DNA of 64,000 nt. Origin: 66-474 sp963771735 (GTDB lineage: Bacteria > Pseudomonadota > Gammaproteobacteria > Xanthomonadales > Rhodanobacteraceae). Location of the stretch: contig CAVYUN010000001.1 in the NCBI GenBank assembly GCA_963771735.1, positions 310,001-374,000 on the forward strand, in the 5' to 3' direction. The notes beneath the pieces are model-generated. The model ran no database searches and was not told the DNA's origin. It saw nothing but the letters and a program-made list of their open reading frames with translations. A program made the translations under genes and the position numbers. Of this stretch, positions 9,443 to 23,232 are shown in pieces (position 1 is the stretch's first letter; each line of letters starts with the position of its first letter).

Positions 9443-11322
9443 GCCGTCGCCGCTTCCAGCTCACCGAAGCGTTCGAGCCATTCCGCCTCCAGCGCGGCCT
9501 TCTCCTCGCGCAGGACATTCTGCTCGCGCCCGATGTCGGCAAGCACCGCGGTCGGCCCCGCATAGATCGCCGGATCGGCAAGCCGCGCCTGCAATTTTTC
9601 CAGGTCGGCATCGATCGCCGCGACCCGTGCCTCGATCCTTTCCACATGCTTGCGCAGGCTGCGCAAGCGTTCGCGCTCGGAGGCGGCTCCACGCCTGCGT
9701 TCGCGCGGGTCGGCCGTTTGCTGCAGGGTGTTCGCGCGCTCCGCGGCGCCGCCGCGCCCGCGCAGCCAACGCGCGTAATCGTCGAGATCGCCGTCGAAGG
9801 GGTCGACGCGGCCGTCCGCCACCCGCCAGAAACTGTCGCAGACCAGGCCCAGCAAGTGCCGGTCATGCGCGACCAGCACCAGCGCGCCCGGATAATCGTT
9901 GAGCGCATCGGCCAGCGCGCCGCGCATGTCGAGATCGAGGTGGTTGGTCGGTTCGTCCAGCACCAGCAGGTTGGGCTTGCCCCACGCGATCAATGCCAGC
10001 GCCAGCCGTGCGCGTTCGCCACCCGAGAACACGTCGACCGGCTCGAAGGCGCGATCGCCGGCGAAGTGCCACTTGCCCAGCCAGTCGCGCAGCACCTGCG
10101 GCGGCGCGCCGGGCGCCAGCTCGCGCAGATGCTCGAACGGCGTTTCGCCGGCGCGCAGGTTTTCGACGGTGTGCTGGGCGAAATAGCCGATCGCAAGATC
10201 CTTGTGCGCGGTGCGCTCGCCCGCCATGAGTTCCAGCTCACCCACCAGCGTCTTCACCAGCGTGGACTTGCCGGCGCCGTTGGGACCGAGCAGGCCGATC
10301 CGGTCGCCGGCCTGCACGCCGAAGCGCACGTCCGCCAGTACCCGGGACGCCGGCGCGTAACCCGCATCGACGTGTTCGAGCTTCAACATGGACTGCGGCA
10401 AACGCTCGGGTTCGGGAAACCGGAACTCGAAACCGCGTTCGGCCCGCACCGCCTCGGTGCCGCCCAGTTTTTCCAGGCGCTTGATGCGCGACTGCGCCTG
10501 GCGTGCCTTGGTGGCCTTGGCGCGGAAACGATCGATGAACGATTGCAGGTGCGCGCGTTCGGCCTGTTCCCGCGCATGCGCCGCTTGCTGCTGGTGCAGG
10601 CGCTCGGCACGCTGGCGTTCGAAGTCGCTGTAGTTGCCGGCATACAGGCGCGCGCCGCCCTGCTCGAGATGCAGGACGTGATCGACCGTACCGTCGAGGA
10701 ACTCGCGGTCGTGCGAGATCACCAGCAGTGTGCTTGGATAGCGCCGCAGCCATTGTTCCAGCCACAGCACTGCATCGAGATCGAGATGGTTGGTCGGCTC
10801 GTCGAGCAGCAGCAGGTCGGACGGCGCCATCAATGCGCGCGCCAGGTTCAGGCGTCCGCGCCAGCCACCGCTGAAAGCGGCAACCGGCTGGTCGTGGTCT
10901 GCGGGCTTGAATCCGAGCCCGTGCAGCAGGCGCCCCGCCCGCGCGCGTCCATCGTAGCCGCCGATCGCGTCGATCCGGTGATGGGCTGCCGCGGCGGCGG
11001 CATGATCGCCACGCGCCTGCGCGCGCGTCTCTTCGGCCAGCGCCATTGCCAGATCGGTGTCGCCGCCCAGCACGTAATCGATCGCGGCATCCGGCAGCGC
11101 AGGCGTTTCCTGCGCGACCGAAGCGATACGCAGCGCGACGGGAACATCGATGTCGCCGGCGTCCGGCTCGACCTCGCCCAGGATGGCCGCGAACAGGCTG
11201 GACTTGCCACTGCCGTTGCGACCCGCCACGCCGATCTTCCAGCCATCGTGCAACGTCGCATCGACGCCTTCCAGCAACAAACGTCCGCCGCGCCGAAGTG
11301 CGAAGTTACGGAAGGCGATCAC
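9439..11322 (-). CDS. ABC-F family ATPase (YheS/Uup type)
   Basis: A 627-residue protein with two ABC ATPase domains and no membrane segment, as in ABC-F ribosome-associated factors. Domain 1 has Walker A GRNGSGKSSL, signature SGGWRGRLNLARAL and Walker B LLLLDEPTNHLDL. A charged linker (about residues 235-300) follows. Domain 2 has LGPNGAGKSTLVKTL, SGGERARLALALIAW and LLVLDEPTNHLDL. The C-terminus is coiled coil (ERERLRSLRKHVERIEARV). The start is taken as GTG 11320-11322, which overlaps the greA stop (GTGA). The longer open frame upstream is antisense to carB and greA. ABC-F proteins rescue or modulate stalled ribosomes. Confidence 0.92.
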   Translation of the reverse strand: MIAFRNFALRRGGRLLLEGVDATLHDGWKIGVAGRNGSGKSSLFAAILGEVEPDAGDIDVPVALRIASVAQETPALPDAAIDYVLGGDTDLAMALAEETRAQARGDHAAAAAAHHRIDAIGGYDGRARAGRLLHGLGFKPADHDQPVAAFSGGWRGRLNLARALMAPSDLLLLDEPTNHLDLDAVLWLEQWLRRYPSTLLVISHDREFLDGTVDHVLHLEQGGARLYAGNYSDFERQRAERLHQQQAAHAREQAERAHLQSFIDRFRAKATKARQAQSRIKRLEKLGGTEAVRAERGFEFRFPEPERLPQSMLKLEHVDAGYAPASRVLADVRFGVQAGDRIGLLGPNGAGKSTLVKTLVGELELMAGERTAHKDLAIGYFAQHTVENLRAGETPFEHLRELAPGAPPQVLRDWLGKWHFAGDRAFEPVDVFSGGERARLALALIAWGKPNLLVLDEPTNHLDLDMRGALADALNDYPGALVLVAHDRHLLGLVCDSFWRVADGRVDPFDGDLDDYARWLRGRGGAAERANTLQQTADPRERRRGAASERERLRSLRKHVERIEARVAAIDADLEKLQARLADPAIYAGPTAVLADIGREQNVLREEKAALEAEWLERFGELEAATA

Positions 11323-11795
11323 GCGTAACGCACGCTCACGATTTCGTAATTGCGTTCGCCGGCGGGTGCACTGAAGCCGAAGCAGTCGCCCTCGTTCTTG
11401 CCGATCATCGCACGCGCGATCGGCGAGGATACCGCGATCAGGTTCATCTTGATGTCGGCCTCGAGGTCGCCGACGATCTGGTAGGTGACGCTGGTTCCGC
11501 TGTCCGAATCCTCCAGCTCGACCACCGCGCCGAACACCACCTTGCTGCCCGCGTTCAATGCGGTGGGGTCGATGATCTGCGCGGTCGCCAGCGCCGCCTC
11601 GATCTGGCCGATGCGGCCCTCGATGAAGCCCTGCTGTTCGCGCGCGGCATGATACTCGGCGTTTTCCTTGAGGTCGCCGTGCGCGCGCGCCTCGGCGATC
11701 GCGGCGATCACCTTGGGACGCTCGACGGATTTCAGTTGCTCCAGTTCCGCGCGGAGGCGTTCGGAACCGGTCTTGGTCATGGGGGCACGCTGCAT
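11319..11795 (-). CDS. greA: Transcription elongation factor GreA
   Basis: GreA enters the RNA polymerase secondary channel and stimulates cleavage of backtracked transcripts. The 158-residue product has the N-terminal coiled coil with the acidic tip HGDLKENAEYHAAREQQ and the C-terminal FKBP-like domain ending NLIAVSSPIARAMIGKNEGD. The ATG at 11795 is preceded by AAAGGAG. It is the first gene of an overlapping operon with the ABC-F ATPase, the COG4255-like gene and recJ, and lies 86 bases after carB in the same direction. Confidence 0.97.
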   Translation of the reverse strand: MQRAPMTKTGSERLRAELEQLKSVERPKVIAAIAEARAHGDLKENAEYHAAREQQGFIEGRIGQIEAALATAQIIDPTALNAGSKVVFGAVVELEDSDSGTSVTYQIVGDLEADIKMNLIAVSSPIARAMIGKNEGDCFGFSAPAGERNYEIVSVRYA

Positions 11796-11881
11796 ATGCG
11801 GGACTCCTTTGTTGCTGTACAGGCTGCCGCGGGCGCGTGGCCCGCGGTTGAAACGAAATGATTGCGGGAAGGGCCGTCCTG

Positions 11882-15150
<3,269 letters not shown>

Positions 15151-15151
<1 letters not shown>

Positions 15152-16278
15152 CAGCGGGCCTCCTGCATCAGGTTTGCGAATTTCTCGAACAGGTAGACGA
15201 TGTCGTGCGGTCCGGGACTCGCTTCCGGATGCCCCTGGAAGCAGAACGCGGGACGGTCGGTCAGTGCGAAGCCCTGCAGCGAGCCGTCGAACAGCGAGAC
15301 ATGGGTAGTGCGGGCGTTCGCGGGCAGCGTCTGCGGATCGACCGCGAAGCCGTGGTTCTGGGAAGTGATCAGCACGCGGCCATCATCCAGATCCTTGACC
15401 GGGTGGTTGGCGCCGTGGTGGCCGAACGACATCTTCAGCGTCTTCGCGCCCAGCGCGAGCCCCATCAACTGGTGGCCGAGGCAGATGCCGAAGGTCGGGA
15501 TTTTTGCGTCGAGCAGCGCGCGGGTCGCTTCGATGGCATAGTCGCAGGCCGCCGGATCGCCCGGTCCGTTTGACAGGAACACGCCGTCGGGTTGCATCGC
15601 GAGCACGTCGGCGGCAGGCGTCTGCGCCGGCACCAGCGCGACTTCGCAACCTTGATCGGCCAGCAACCTCAGGATGTTGCGCTTCACGCCGAAATCGAAG
15701 GCCACCACCTTGTATTGCTTCAAGGCTCCGCTGAAGGTTTGGGCATCCAGCTCGTAGGTGCCTTCGTTCCAGGACCGGCGTTCGGTGATGCTGACCACCT
15801 TTGCCAGATCGACGCCGTTCAGGCCCGGGAACGCGCGCGCCTGCGCGATGGCGCCATCGACGTCGGTGGTTTCGCCCGCCACGATGCAGCCATGCTGGGC
15901 ACCACGGTCCCGCAGTACGCGGGTCAGTTTGCGGGTATCGATGCCGGCGATCGCCACGATGCCGTTGCGCTTCAGGTAATCGGACAGGGATTCCACGCTG
16001 CGCCAGTTCGACGCCAGCCGCGGCAGGTCGCGCACGATCAGGCCCGCCACCTGGACCCTGACGGATTCCTCGTCGACCGGATTGCAACCGGTGTTGCCGA
16101 CGTGCGGCGCGGTCAACGTCACGATCTGCCGGGCGTAGGACGGGTCGGTCAGGATTTCCTGATAGCCCGTCATCGCGGTGTTGAAGACCAACTCACCTGC
16201 CGTCATGCCTGCAGCGCCAACAGCCTCGCCGTGAAAGAGGGTTCCATCGGCAAGGGCTAGCAGGGCGGGCGTTGGCAT
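15151..16278 (-). CDS. carA: Carbamoyl phosphate synthase, small (glutaminase) subunit
   Basis: CarA hydrolyses glutamine and channels ammonia to CarB. The 375-residue product starts at ATG 16276-16278 (MPTPALLALADGTLFHGEA). The N-terminal CPSase domain contains GMTAGELVFNTAMTGYQEI. The C-terminal class I glutamine amidotransferase domain has the nucleophile Cys in FGICLGHQLMGLALG and the His/Glu pair in FQGHPEASPGP. The larger open frame upstream to 16482 lacks family similarity. carA and carB form an operon. Confidence 0.97.
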
Positions 16279-16432
16279 GGGCAGGTTCCGGATACAGTCG
16301 AACCCGCAGGCCGCGCGGGGCGGGCCTGTGGGTGTGGTTTTCGGGCAAGGCGCAATGCTAACAGAATCGTGCCGGGCGTTCATGGCAGGCAAAGCTTGGG
16401 ACGATAAAATGCGCGCGTCACGAGGAGTTTCC

Positions 16433-17128
16433 ATGCCTGCCGCTGTCCTGCTCGATTCCACCCGCCTCGACCGTCCGGACACGCTGGTCCGCCGCGATCC
16501 TTTCGCGTTCCTGATCGCACACGGGCAGCTCCCCGAGCAGGCGCGTGGCGAGCTCGACCGCGATTTTCCGAAATACTCGGGTGCCGGCTTCTTCCCCTAC
16601 AAGGAAAAGGAGTGCGGCGATGCGATCCGCACGCTGGTCGATGCGCTGACCTCGCCGGCATTCGCGGACGCGGTCGGCGCCAAGCTCGGCATCGACAATC
16701 TCGGCCAGTACCCGACGCTGGTGACCATCTGCCGGCACCTGAACAAGCGCCACGGCACCATCCACACCGACAGCAAATCCAAGATCGCGACCGCGTTGCT
16801 CTACCTCAACGCCAGCTGGCCGGACACCAGCGACGGCTGCCTGCGGTTTCTCGCGAAGGTCGATGACATCGACGCGGCGGTCGCGCCGGAAGTGAAACCG
16901 TTGTACGGCGAATTCGTGATCTTCAGGCGCGCCGACAATTCCTTCCATGGCCACTTGCCATACGAGGGCGAGCGCCGGGTCATCCAGGTGGCCTGGCTGA
17001 CCAGCGAAGAGGAAAAGCTGCGCAAGACCCAGCGTGGCGTCGCCACGCGCTTTTTCAAGAAGATCGCCGGCGGGCTCGACAAGCGCTTCGGCGCGGGCCG
17101 CGACCGCAACGCCTCGCATCCGGACTGA
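16433..17128 (+). CDS. 2-oxoglutarate/Fe(II)-dependent oxygenase
   Basis: A 231-residue protein with a double-stranded beta-helix oxygenase pattern. The Fe-binding HxD is in HGTIHTDSKSK, the distal His in DNSFHGHLPYEG, and the 2-oxoglutarate-binding Arg follows in ERRVIQVAW. The start ATG 16433 has GAGGAG ten bases upstream, so the longer open frame from 16277 is rejected. Substrate is unknown; relatives hydroxylate proteins or small molecules. It is divergent from carA. Confidence 0.85.
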   Translation: MPAAVLLDSTRLDRPDTLVRRDPFAFLIAHGQLPEQARGELDRDFPKYSGAGFFPYKEKECGDAIRTLVDALTSPAFADAVGAKLGIDNLGQYPTLVTICRHLNKRHGTIHTDSKSKIATALLYLNASWPDTSDGCLRFLAKVDDIDAAVAPEVKPLYGEFVIFRRADNSFHGHLPYEGERRVIQVAWLTSEEEKLRKTQRGVATRFFKKIAGGLDKRFGAGRDRNASHPD

Positions 17129-17238
17129 TTCCGGCGCCCTCGGCAGCCGTCGCCCTATTCCCCACGCAAAGAATCGTTTTCCTGCCAGGCGCCGGACTAC
17201 TGGCAGGCACTTGCGGCTTGCATGGCGCAAGCGTAGTT

Positions 17239-17254
17239 TGTGACGCTCGTCACA
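17239..17254. promoter_or_regulatory. Candidate CRP/Clp binding site
   Basis: TGTGA-CGCTCG-TCACA is a perfect two-fold symmetric match to the CRP-family consensus TGTGA-N6-TCACA; xanthomonads use the homologue Clp. It is centred about 70 bases upstream of the ATG of the secreted-protein gene at 17316, a position suitable for activation or repression. No other gene starts nearby on the opposite strand. Binding is inferred from sequence only. Confidence 0.6.
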
Positions 17255-17315
17255 CTTTTCAGGGGCAAGTGCGTACGAATCCGTGGCATCAGCCACTCGA
17301 ATTCTCGGAGGGGTT

Positions 17316-18095
17316 ATGAAGACGTTGACTGCGTGCGTAGTTGCGGCACTTGCGGTTTCTGCGATCGGCAGTGCGATTGCGGCAGATGCAGACAAAATGG
17401 TCGTTACCCGCGATTTCACCGATACCGTGGCACCGGCCCAGCAGGTGGCCTACGAGGCGGGCGAAAAAGCCTGGAACCAGTGCCTGAAGGACCACGGCGT
17501 CAAATTCGATGTCCATGCCTACAATCACGAAACAGGCAACACTTACGAGTATTCGTATCTGATCGGACCCGTCGCATGGGCCGACTTCGATGCCTCGCGT
17601 GACCAATTCAAAACCTGCGATGCAACCTGGCGGTCACAGGGGAATCCTCACCTGAAAAGCGAAACCAGTGCATTCATGGTCGACCAGCCCGACATGAGCA
17701 ACATGCCCAAGGACTGGATGGAGCAGGCACCACCCGCGCTGGTCGATGTCACGTACTTCACGCTCAAGCCGGGACACGACGCCCACGCGGCATTCGTTGA
17801 TGGCGCAAAAAAGATCGCCGCGGCAGCAGACAAGGCCAAGTGGCCTTATTCCTTCAGGTTCCTGCAGATCCAGGGCGGCGCCGAAGGCGCGCCTGATTAC
17901 ATCCTGGTCATGCCCAACAAGAACTGGGCCGACTACGGTGCCGAAGCCAATCCGTCATTATGGAAAATGGTCGAGGGCGTGTACGGCAAGGCCGATACGG
18001 ACGCATTGCGCAAGGCCGTCAACGACGCAATCGACAAGACCTCCGAACACGTCGACAGCTACAACGCGGACCTGAGCTACATCGCCGGGAAGTAA
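17316..18095 (+). CDS. Secreted protein of unknown function
   Basis: A 259-residue protein with a clear signal peptide (MKTLTACVVAALAVSAIGSA, cleavage likely after AIA|AD). The ATG at 17316 has GGAGGGG immediately upstream, so an upstream in-frame start is not used. The mature part has two related halves: AYEAGEKAWNQCLKDHGVKF..YLIGPVAWADFD and KPGHDAHAAFVDGAKKI..YILVMPNKNWADYG. The pattern suggests a duplicated ferredoxin-like/dimeric alpha-beta-barrel fold in the periplasm. I do not recognise a named family. A CRP/Clp-like palindrome lies upstream. Confidence 0.8.
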   Translation: MKTLTACVVAALAVSAIGSAIAADADKMVVTRDFTDTVAPAQQVAYEAGEKAWNQCLKDHGVKFDVHAYNHETGNTYEYSYLIGPVAWADFDASRDQFKTCDATWRSQGNPHLKSETSAFMVDQPDMSNMPKDWMEQAPPALVDVTYFTLKPGHDAHAAFVDGAKKIAAAADKAKWPYSFRFLQIQGGAEGAPDYILVMPNKNWADYGAEANPSLWKMVEGVYGKADTDALRKAVNDAIDKTSEHVDSYNADLSYIAGK

Positions 18096-18110
18096 ACCGG
18101 TCGCCACGAC

Positions 18111-18138
18111 GTCCGGGCGGCTCGCGGGTCGCCCGGAC
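18111..18138. terminator. Hairpin between convergent genes
   Basis: GTCCGGGCG and its exact complement CGCCCGGAC enclose a 10-base loop between the end of the secreted-protein gene (18095) and the end of dapB (18149). The 9-bp GC-rich stem could end transcription from both sides, although no long T run follows. Confidence 0.55.
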
Positions 18139-18148
18139 CCGCAGCGGG

Positions 18149-18883
18149 TCACTTCGCCAATACATCGTCCAGCGAATACGCACCCGGCGGCCTGCCCACC
18201 AGCCACGCCGCAGCAGCGAGCGCACCGCGCGCGAAGATCGTGCGGTCGGTCGCGCGATGCGCCAGTTCGAGGCGCTCGCCGGTCGTTGCGAGAACCGCGC
18301 TGTGTTCGCCCACGATGTCACCGGCACGAATCGACGCGAATCCGATTGCACCTTCCTGACGCGATCCGACCCGACCATCGCGCGCGCGGACAGCGACCGT
18401 GTCGAAATCCTGCCCGCGTGCCGTGGCCGCGGCACGACCCAAAGCCAGCGCGGTGCCCGAAGGCGCATCCACCTTGCGTGCGTGATGCGCCTCGATGATT
18501 TCCAGATCCCAGTCCGGCAAGGCAGCGGCGGCTTCACGCAATACGCGGGTCAGCACCGCAACGCCCAGGCTGAAATTGGCGGCGTGCAAAACAGGGATCT
18601 CGTGCCCCGCCGAGTCCAGTGCCGCCCGTTGCTTGGCATCCAGACCGGTGGTGCCACTGACCAGCGCGACGTGGTGCTGGCGGCAATGCGCCAGCGCGGC
18701 ATCGAACCCCGCCGGCGTGCTGAAATCGATCACCACGTCCAGTTCCGGTGCGCGCTGCCATTCGTCCGGGGAATCGACACGGGCCGCAAGTTCGTAGCGT
18801 GCTTCATCACGCAACAAATCCTGCAGTGCACGACCCATGCGGCCGCTCGCACCACAGATGGCTAGACGAATGATGCCGGACAT
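18149..18883 (-). CDS. dapB: 4-hydroxy-tetrahydrodipicolinate reductase
   Basis: DapB reduces the dapA product with NAD(P)H in the lysine/diaminopimelate pathway. The 244-residue product has the Rossmann loop LAICGASGRMGRALQDLL at the N-terminus, the VVIDFSTPAGF segment, and the catalytic/binding motif EAHHARKVDAPSGTALALG. Family length is 240-275. It sits between dnaJ and carA on the same strand, a conserved xanthomonad order. Confidence 0.96.
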   Translation of the reverse strand: MSGIIRLAICGASGRMGRALQDLLRDEARYELAARVDSPDEWQRAPELDVVIDFSTPAGFDAALAHCRQHHVALVSGTTGLDAKQRAALDSAGHEIPVLHAANFSLGVAVLTRVLREAAAALPDWDLEIIEAHHARKVDAPSGTALALGRAAATARGQDFDTVAVRARDGRVGSRQEGAIGFASIRAGDIVGEHSAVLATTGERLELAHRATDRTIFARGALAAAAWLVGRPPGAYSLDDVLAK

Positions 18884-19007
18884 GTTCGGGAAGGGATTCC
18901 TTGCAAGCGCAACGAGCGAAGGCAGATTGTGGGACGCCGGAGCGCAGGCAGCGGAGTGTACACGTCAGTGCATGGGCATGCCGGGCACGGTAGCTTGCAA
19001 AGGACCC

Positions 19008-20123
19008 CTATGAAGTCATCTTCGCCCAGAACTGCTTGACGCCATCCACGAAACCGCTATTGCGCGGCGAATGCTTCTTGGCTTGCTCGGCATCGGCGAA
19101 CGTCGCTTCGAACTGTTCCAGCAAATCGCGCTGGCGCTTGTCGAGCCGCACCGGCGTTTCCACCACCACGGTGCAGAACAGGTCGCCGGGGTGCCGGCTG
19201 CGCACCGATTTGACGCCCTGTCCGCGCAGGCGGAATTCCTGCCCGGTCTGGGTTTCCGGCGGTACCGCGATGGTGGTCGCGCCGCCGAGTATCGGGACCT
19301 CGATGCTTGCGCCCAACGCGGCCTGGGCGAAGCGGATCGGCACCTCGCAGCGCAAATGGTCGCCTTGGCGTTTGAAAATCGGATGTTCGCGTACATGGAT
19401 TTCCACGTACAGGTCGCCGGGGATGGCGCCCGCGGGACCGGCCTCGCCCTGCCCGCCCAGGCGAATGCGATCGCCGTCGTCCACGCCTGCCGGCACTTTC
19501 ACGGAGAGGCTGCGATCTTCCTCCAGACGGCCCTCGCCGTGGCAATGCTTGCATGGCGTCTGGATCGTCTTGCCGACGCCGCCGCAATGCGGACAGGCTT
19601 GCTGGATCGAGAAGATGCCGTTCTGCATGCGCACGCGGCCATGCCCGCGGCAGGTTTCGCAGGTGGCGAGCTTGCCATCCTCGGAACCGGTGCCGTTGCA
19701 ATGATGACAATTCACCATCGTCGGCACATGGATCTGCTTGTCCGTGCCGGCCACGGCTTCCTCGAGATCGAGTTCCAGCACGTAGCGCAGATCGGAGCCA
19801 CGCGCCGCGCGTCGGCCGCCACCGAAAATGTCCGAGAAAATGTCGCCGAAGATATCGCCCACATCGCCGAACGGCGCACCGCCGCGCCGGCCCGTGCCAT
19901 TCTCGAACGCGGCATGGCCGTACTGGTCGTACATCGCACGGCGCTGCGGATCACCCAGTATCTCGTAGGCCTGCTTGGCTTCCTTGAAGCGCTCCTGCGC
20001 GTCGGGATCGTCGGGGCAACGATCCGGATGATTCTTCATCGCCAGCCTACGAAAGGCTTTTTTCAATTCCTCGTCGCTGGCGGTACGCGCGACGCCCAGG
20101 ATTTCGTAGTAGCAACGTTTCAT
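19008..20123 (-). CDS. dnaJ: Chaperone DnaJ (Hsp40)
   Basis: DnaJ delivers unfolded clients to DnaK and stimulates its ATPase. The 371-residue product has the J domain with HPD (MKNHPDRCPDDP, residues about 32-34), a Gly-rich linker (FENGTGRRGG..), and four CxxCxGxG zinc repeats: CHHCNGTG, CETCRGHG, CPHCGGVG, CKHCHGEG. The C-terminal substrate domains follow. It is in the same direction as dnaK, but two unrelated genes lie between them. Confidence 0.97.
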   Translation of the reverse strand: MKRCYYEILGVARTASDEELKKAFRRLAMKNHPDRCPDDPDAQERFKEAKQAYEILGDPQRRAMYDQYGHAAFENGTGRRGGAPFGDVGDIFGDIFSDIFGGGRRAARGSDLRYVLELDLEEAVAGTDKQIHVPTMVNCHHCNGTGSEDGKLATCETCRGHGRVRMQNGIFSIQQACPHCGGVGKTIQTPCKHCHGEGRLEEDRSLSVKVPAGVDDGDRIRLGGQGEAGPAGAIPGDLYVEIHVREHPIFKRQGDHLRCEVPIRFAQAALGASIEVPILGGATTIAVPPETQTGQEFRLRGQGVKSVRSRHPGDLFCTVVVETPVRLDKRQRDLLEQFEATFADAEQAKKHSPRNSGFVDGVKQFWAKMTS

Positions 20124-20135
20124 GTGCGGTAATGG

Positions 20136-20717
20136 TCAGTTGACGCCAGCTTCGAGGCGGCGATCCGGAATGAACCACAGGGCCGCGATCGCGCCGTAGA
20201 TCACGCAAGAGATTATGGGTGCGAAAAACGCCAAGACAATCCCGATCAGGTAAGCGATCGGTGACACGATGGTTTTCCAGTCGCCTTTCAGTGCCTGATT
20301 CAATTTGCCTGCTTCACCACCATTCGCGGCGATCAGCGTGCGCAACAACGGAATCCACGCAAGCGCGGTGAGCAGCAGGACGATACCGTAGACCGCCGTG
20401 GGCACGGATGCAGGCACCGGATGCGCCTCGCTCAACCAGCTGGTCGTGAATGGAAACAGCGACAGCCAGAACAAAAAGAACAAATTGGCCCAGAGCACCT
20501 TGCCGTTGACGCGCTGGACGGCCTGCAGCATGTGGTGGTGGTTGTTCCAGTAGATGCCGATATAGGCGAAGCTGAGCACGTAACTCAGGAACACCGGCAG
20601 GTCATCGAACAAAGCCCGCCAGGTCGGCGCGTGCGGAAGCTTCAGTTCCAGCACCATGATGGTGATGACGACGGCGATCACGCCATCGGTGAATGCCTCC
20701 ATCCGGCCCTTGTGCAT
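20136..20717 (-). CDS. TMEM175-type potassium channel family protein (DUF1211)
   Basis: A 193-residue membrane protein with about six hydrophobic helices. The first helix contains RMEAFTDGVIAVVITIMVLE, matching the RxxxFSD signature of bacterial TMEM175 K+ channels (here FTD). SFAYIGIYWNNHHHMLQAV is the other conserved patch. Bacterial members form tetrameric K+-permeable channels in the inner membrane. It lies 12 bases upstream of dnaJ on the same strand, interrupting the usual dnaK-dnaJ pair. Confidence 0.9.
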   Translation of the reverse strand: MHKGRMEAFTDGVIAVVITIMVLELKLPHAPTWRALFDDLPVFLSYVLSFAYIGIYWNNHHHMLQAVQRVNGKVLWANLFFLFWLSLFPFTTSWLSEAHPVPASVPTAVYGIVLLLTALAWIPLLRTLIAANGGEAGKLNQALKGDWKTIVSPIAYLIGIVLAFFAPIISCVIYGAIAALWFIPDRRLEAGVN

Positions 20718-20722
20718 TGACG

Positions 20723-21133
20723 TTACGCCAGTCGGCCGCTGCGCGGCCTGTCAGTCGGCAGCTTCGCTGCCTGTAAAGCGCCAGCGCGGTTTCGCTGCGA
20801 CTTGATCAAACCGCCGAGCAGCGCAAACAATGCTTCGACTTGCTGCAACGCGTCGGCGCAATCGCAAAAGCCGAAATCATTCGCCAAGCGCAATTGCGTT
20901 TCAACTTCCGACAATGAGCCACGCGCGATGTACAAAAATTGCAAGAACTCGCGCGGGCTCCCGCGAGCACACCCTTCTGCAATATTCGAGGGAACACTGA
21001 CGACGGATCGACGAATCTGGGCAGATAGCCCGAACCGCTCTTCCGCCGGGAAACGGTGCGACAGCGCGTAAACCTCGCGCGCCAGATCCATTGCTTGCTG
21101 CCAAACCGTCAGATCGTGATGCGGTCGAGACAC
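20723..21133 (-). CDS. Four-helix-bundle protein, 23S rRNA intervening-sequence (S23) family
   Basis: The 136-residue product starts MSRPHHDLTVWQQAMDLARE and has the family hallmarks LSAQIRRSVVSVPSNIAEG, then REFLQFLYIARGSLSEVETQ and LGGLIKSQ. These proteins were first found in intervening sequences of 23S rRNA genes and are widespread as single genes; their role is unclear. The C-terminal tail (QAAKLPTDRPRSGRLA) is encoded by two imperfect GC-rich repeats at about 20725-20775, so a mobile repeat may have formed the 3' end. It lies between dnaK and the TMEM175 gene. Confidence 0.88.
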   Translation of the reverse strand: MSRPHHDLTVWQQAMDLAREVYALSHRFPAEERFGLSAQIRRSVVSVPSNIAEGCARGSPREFLQFLYIARGSLSEVETQLRLANDFGFCDCADALQQVEALFALLGGLIKSQRNRAGALQAAKLPTDRPRSGRLA

Positions 21134-21151
21134 CCGCTTCCCCTATTTACA

Positions 21152-21177
21152 GCGAGTCGGGCGGCTGCCCGACTCGC
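21152..21177. terminator. Strong hairpin between dnaK and the S23-family gene
   Basis: GCGAGTCGGGC, loop GGCT, GCCCGACTCGC: an 11-bp perfect stem with a 4-base loop. It lies 18 bases after the dnaK stop in the direction of transcription. No long T run follows, so it may be an attenuator, an mRNA-stabilising 3' structure or a REP-like element rather than a full terminator. Confidence 0.55.
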
Positions 21178-21195
21178 GACTGACCTACTTACCCT

Positions 21196-23137
<1,942 letters not shown>

Positions 23138-23232
23138 GTTTCAGCTCCTGGAGGTCTGCGGCCGAGGGGCCGTGCAATTCTTGAACACAAACTGGGGGTT
23201 GGCGGCCTTATCTCAAGACTTTTCGGACAAAA

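Noticed and set aside
6873..11328. Long open frames on the plus strand (up to 779 residues) opposite recJ and the ABC-F gene
   Set aside because: They are antisense shadows caused by high GC; the minus-strand genes have clear family motifs and overlapping starts.
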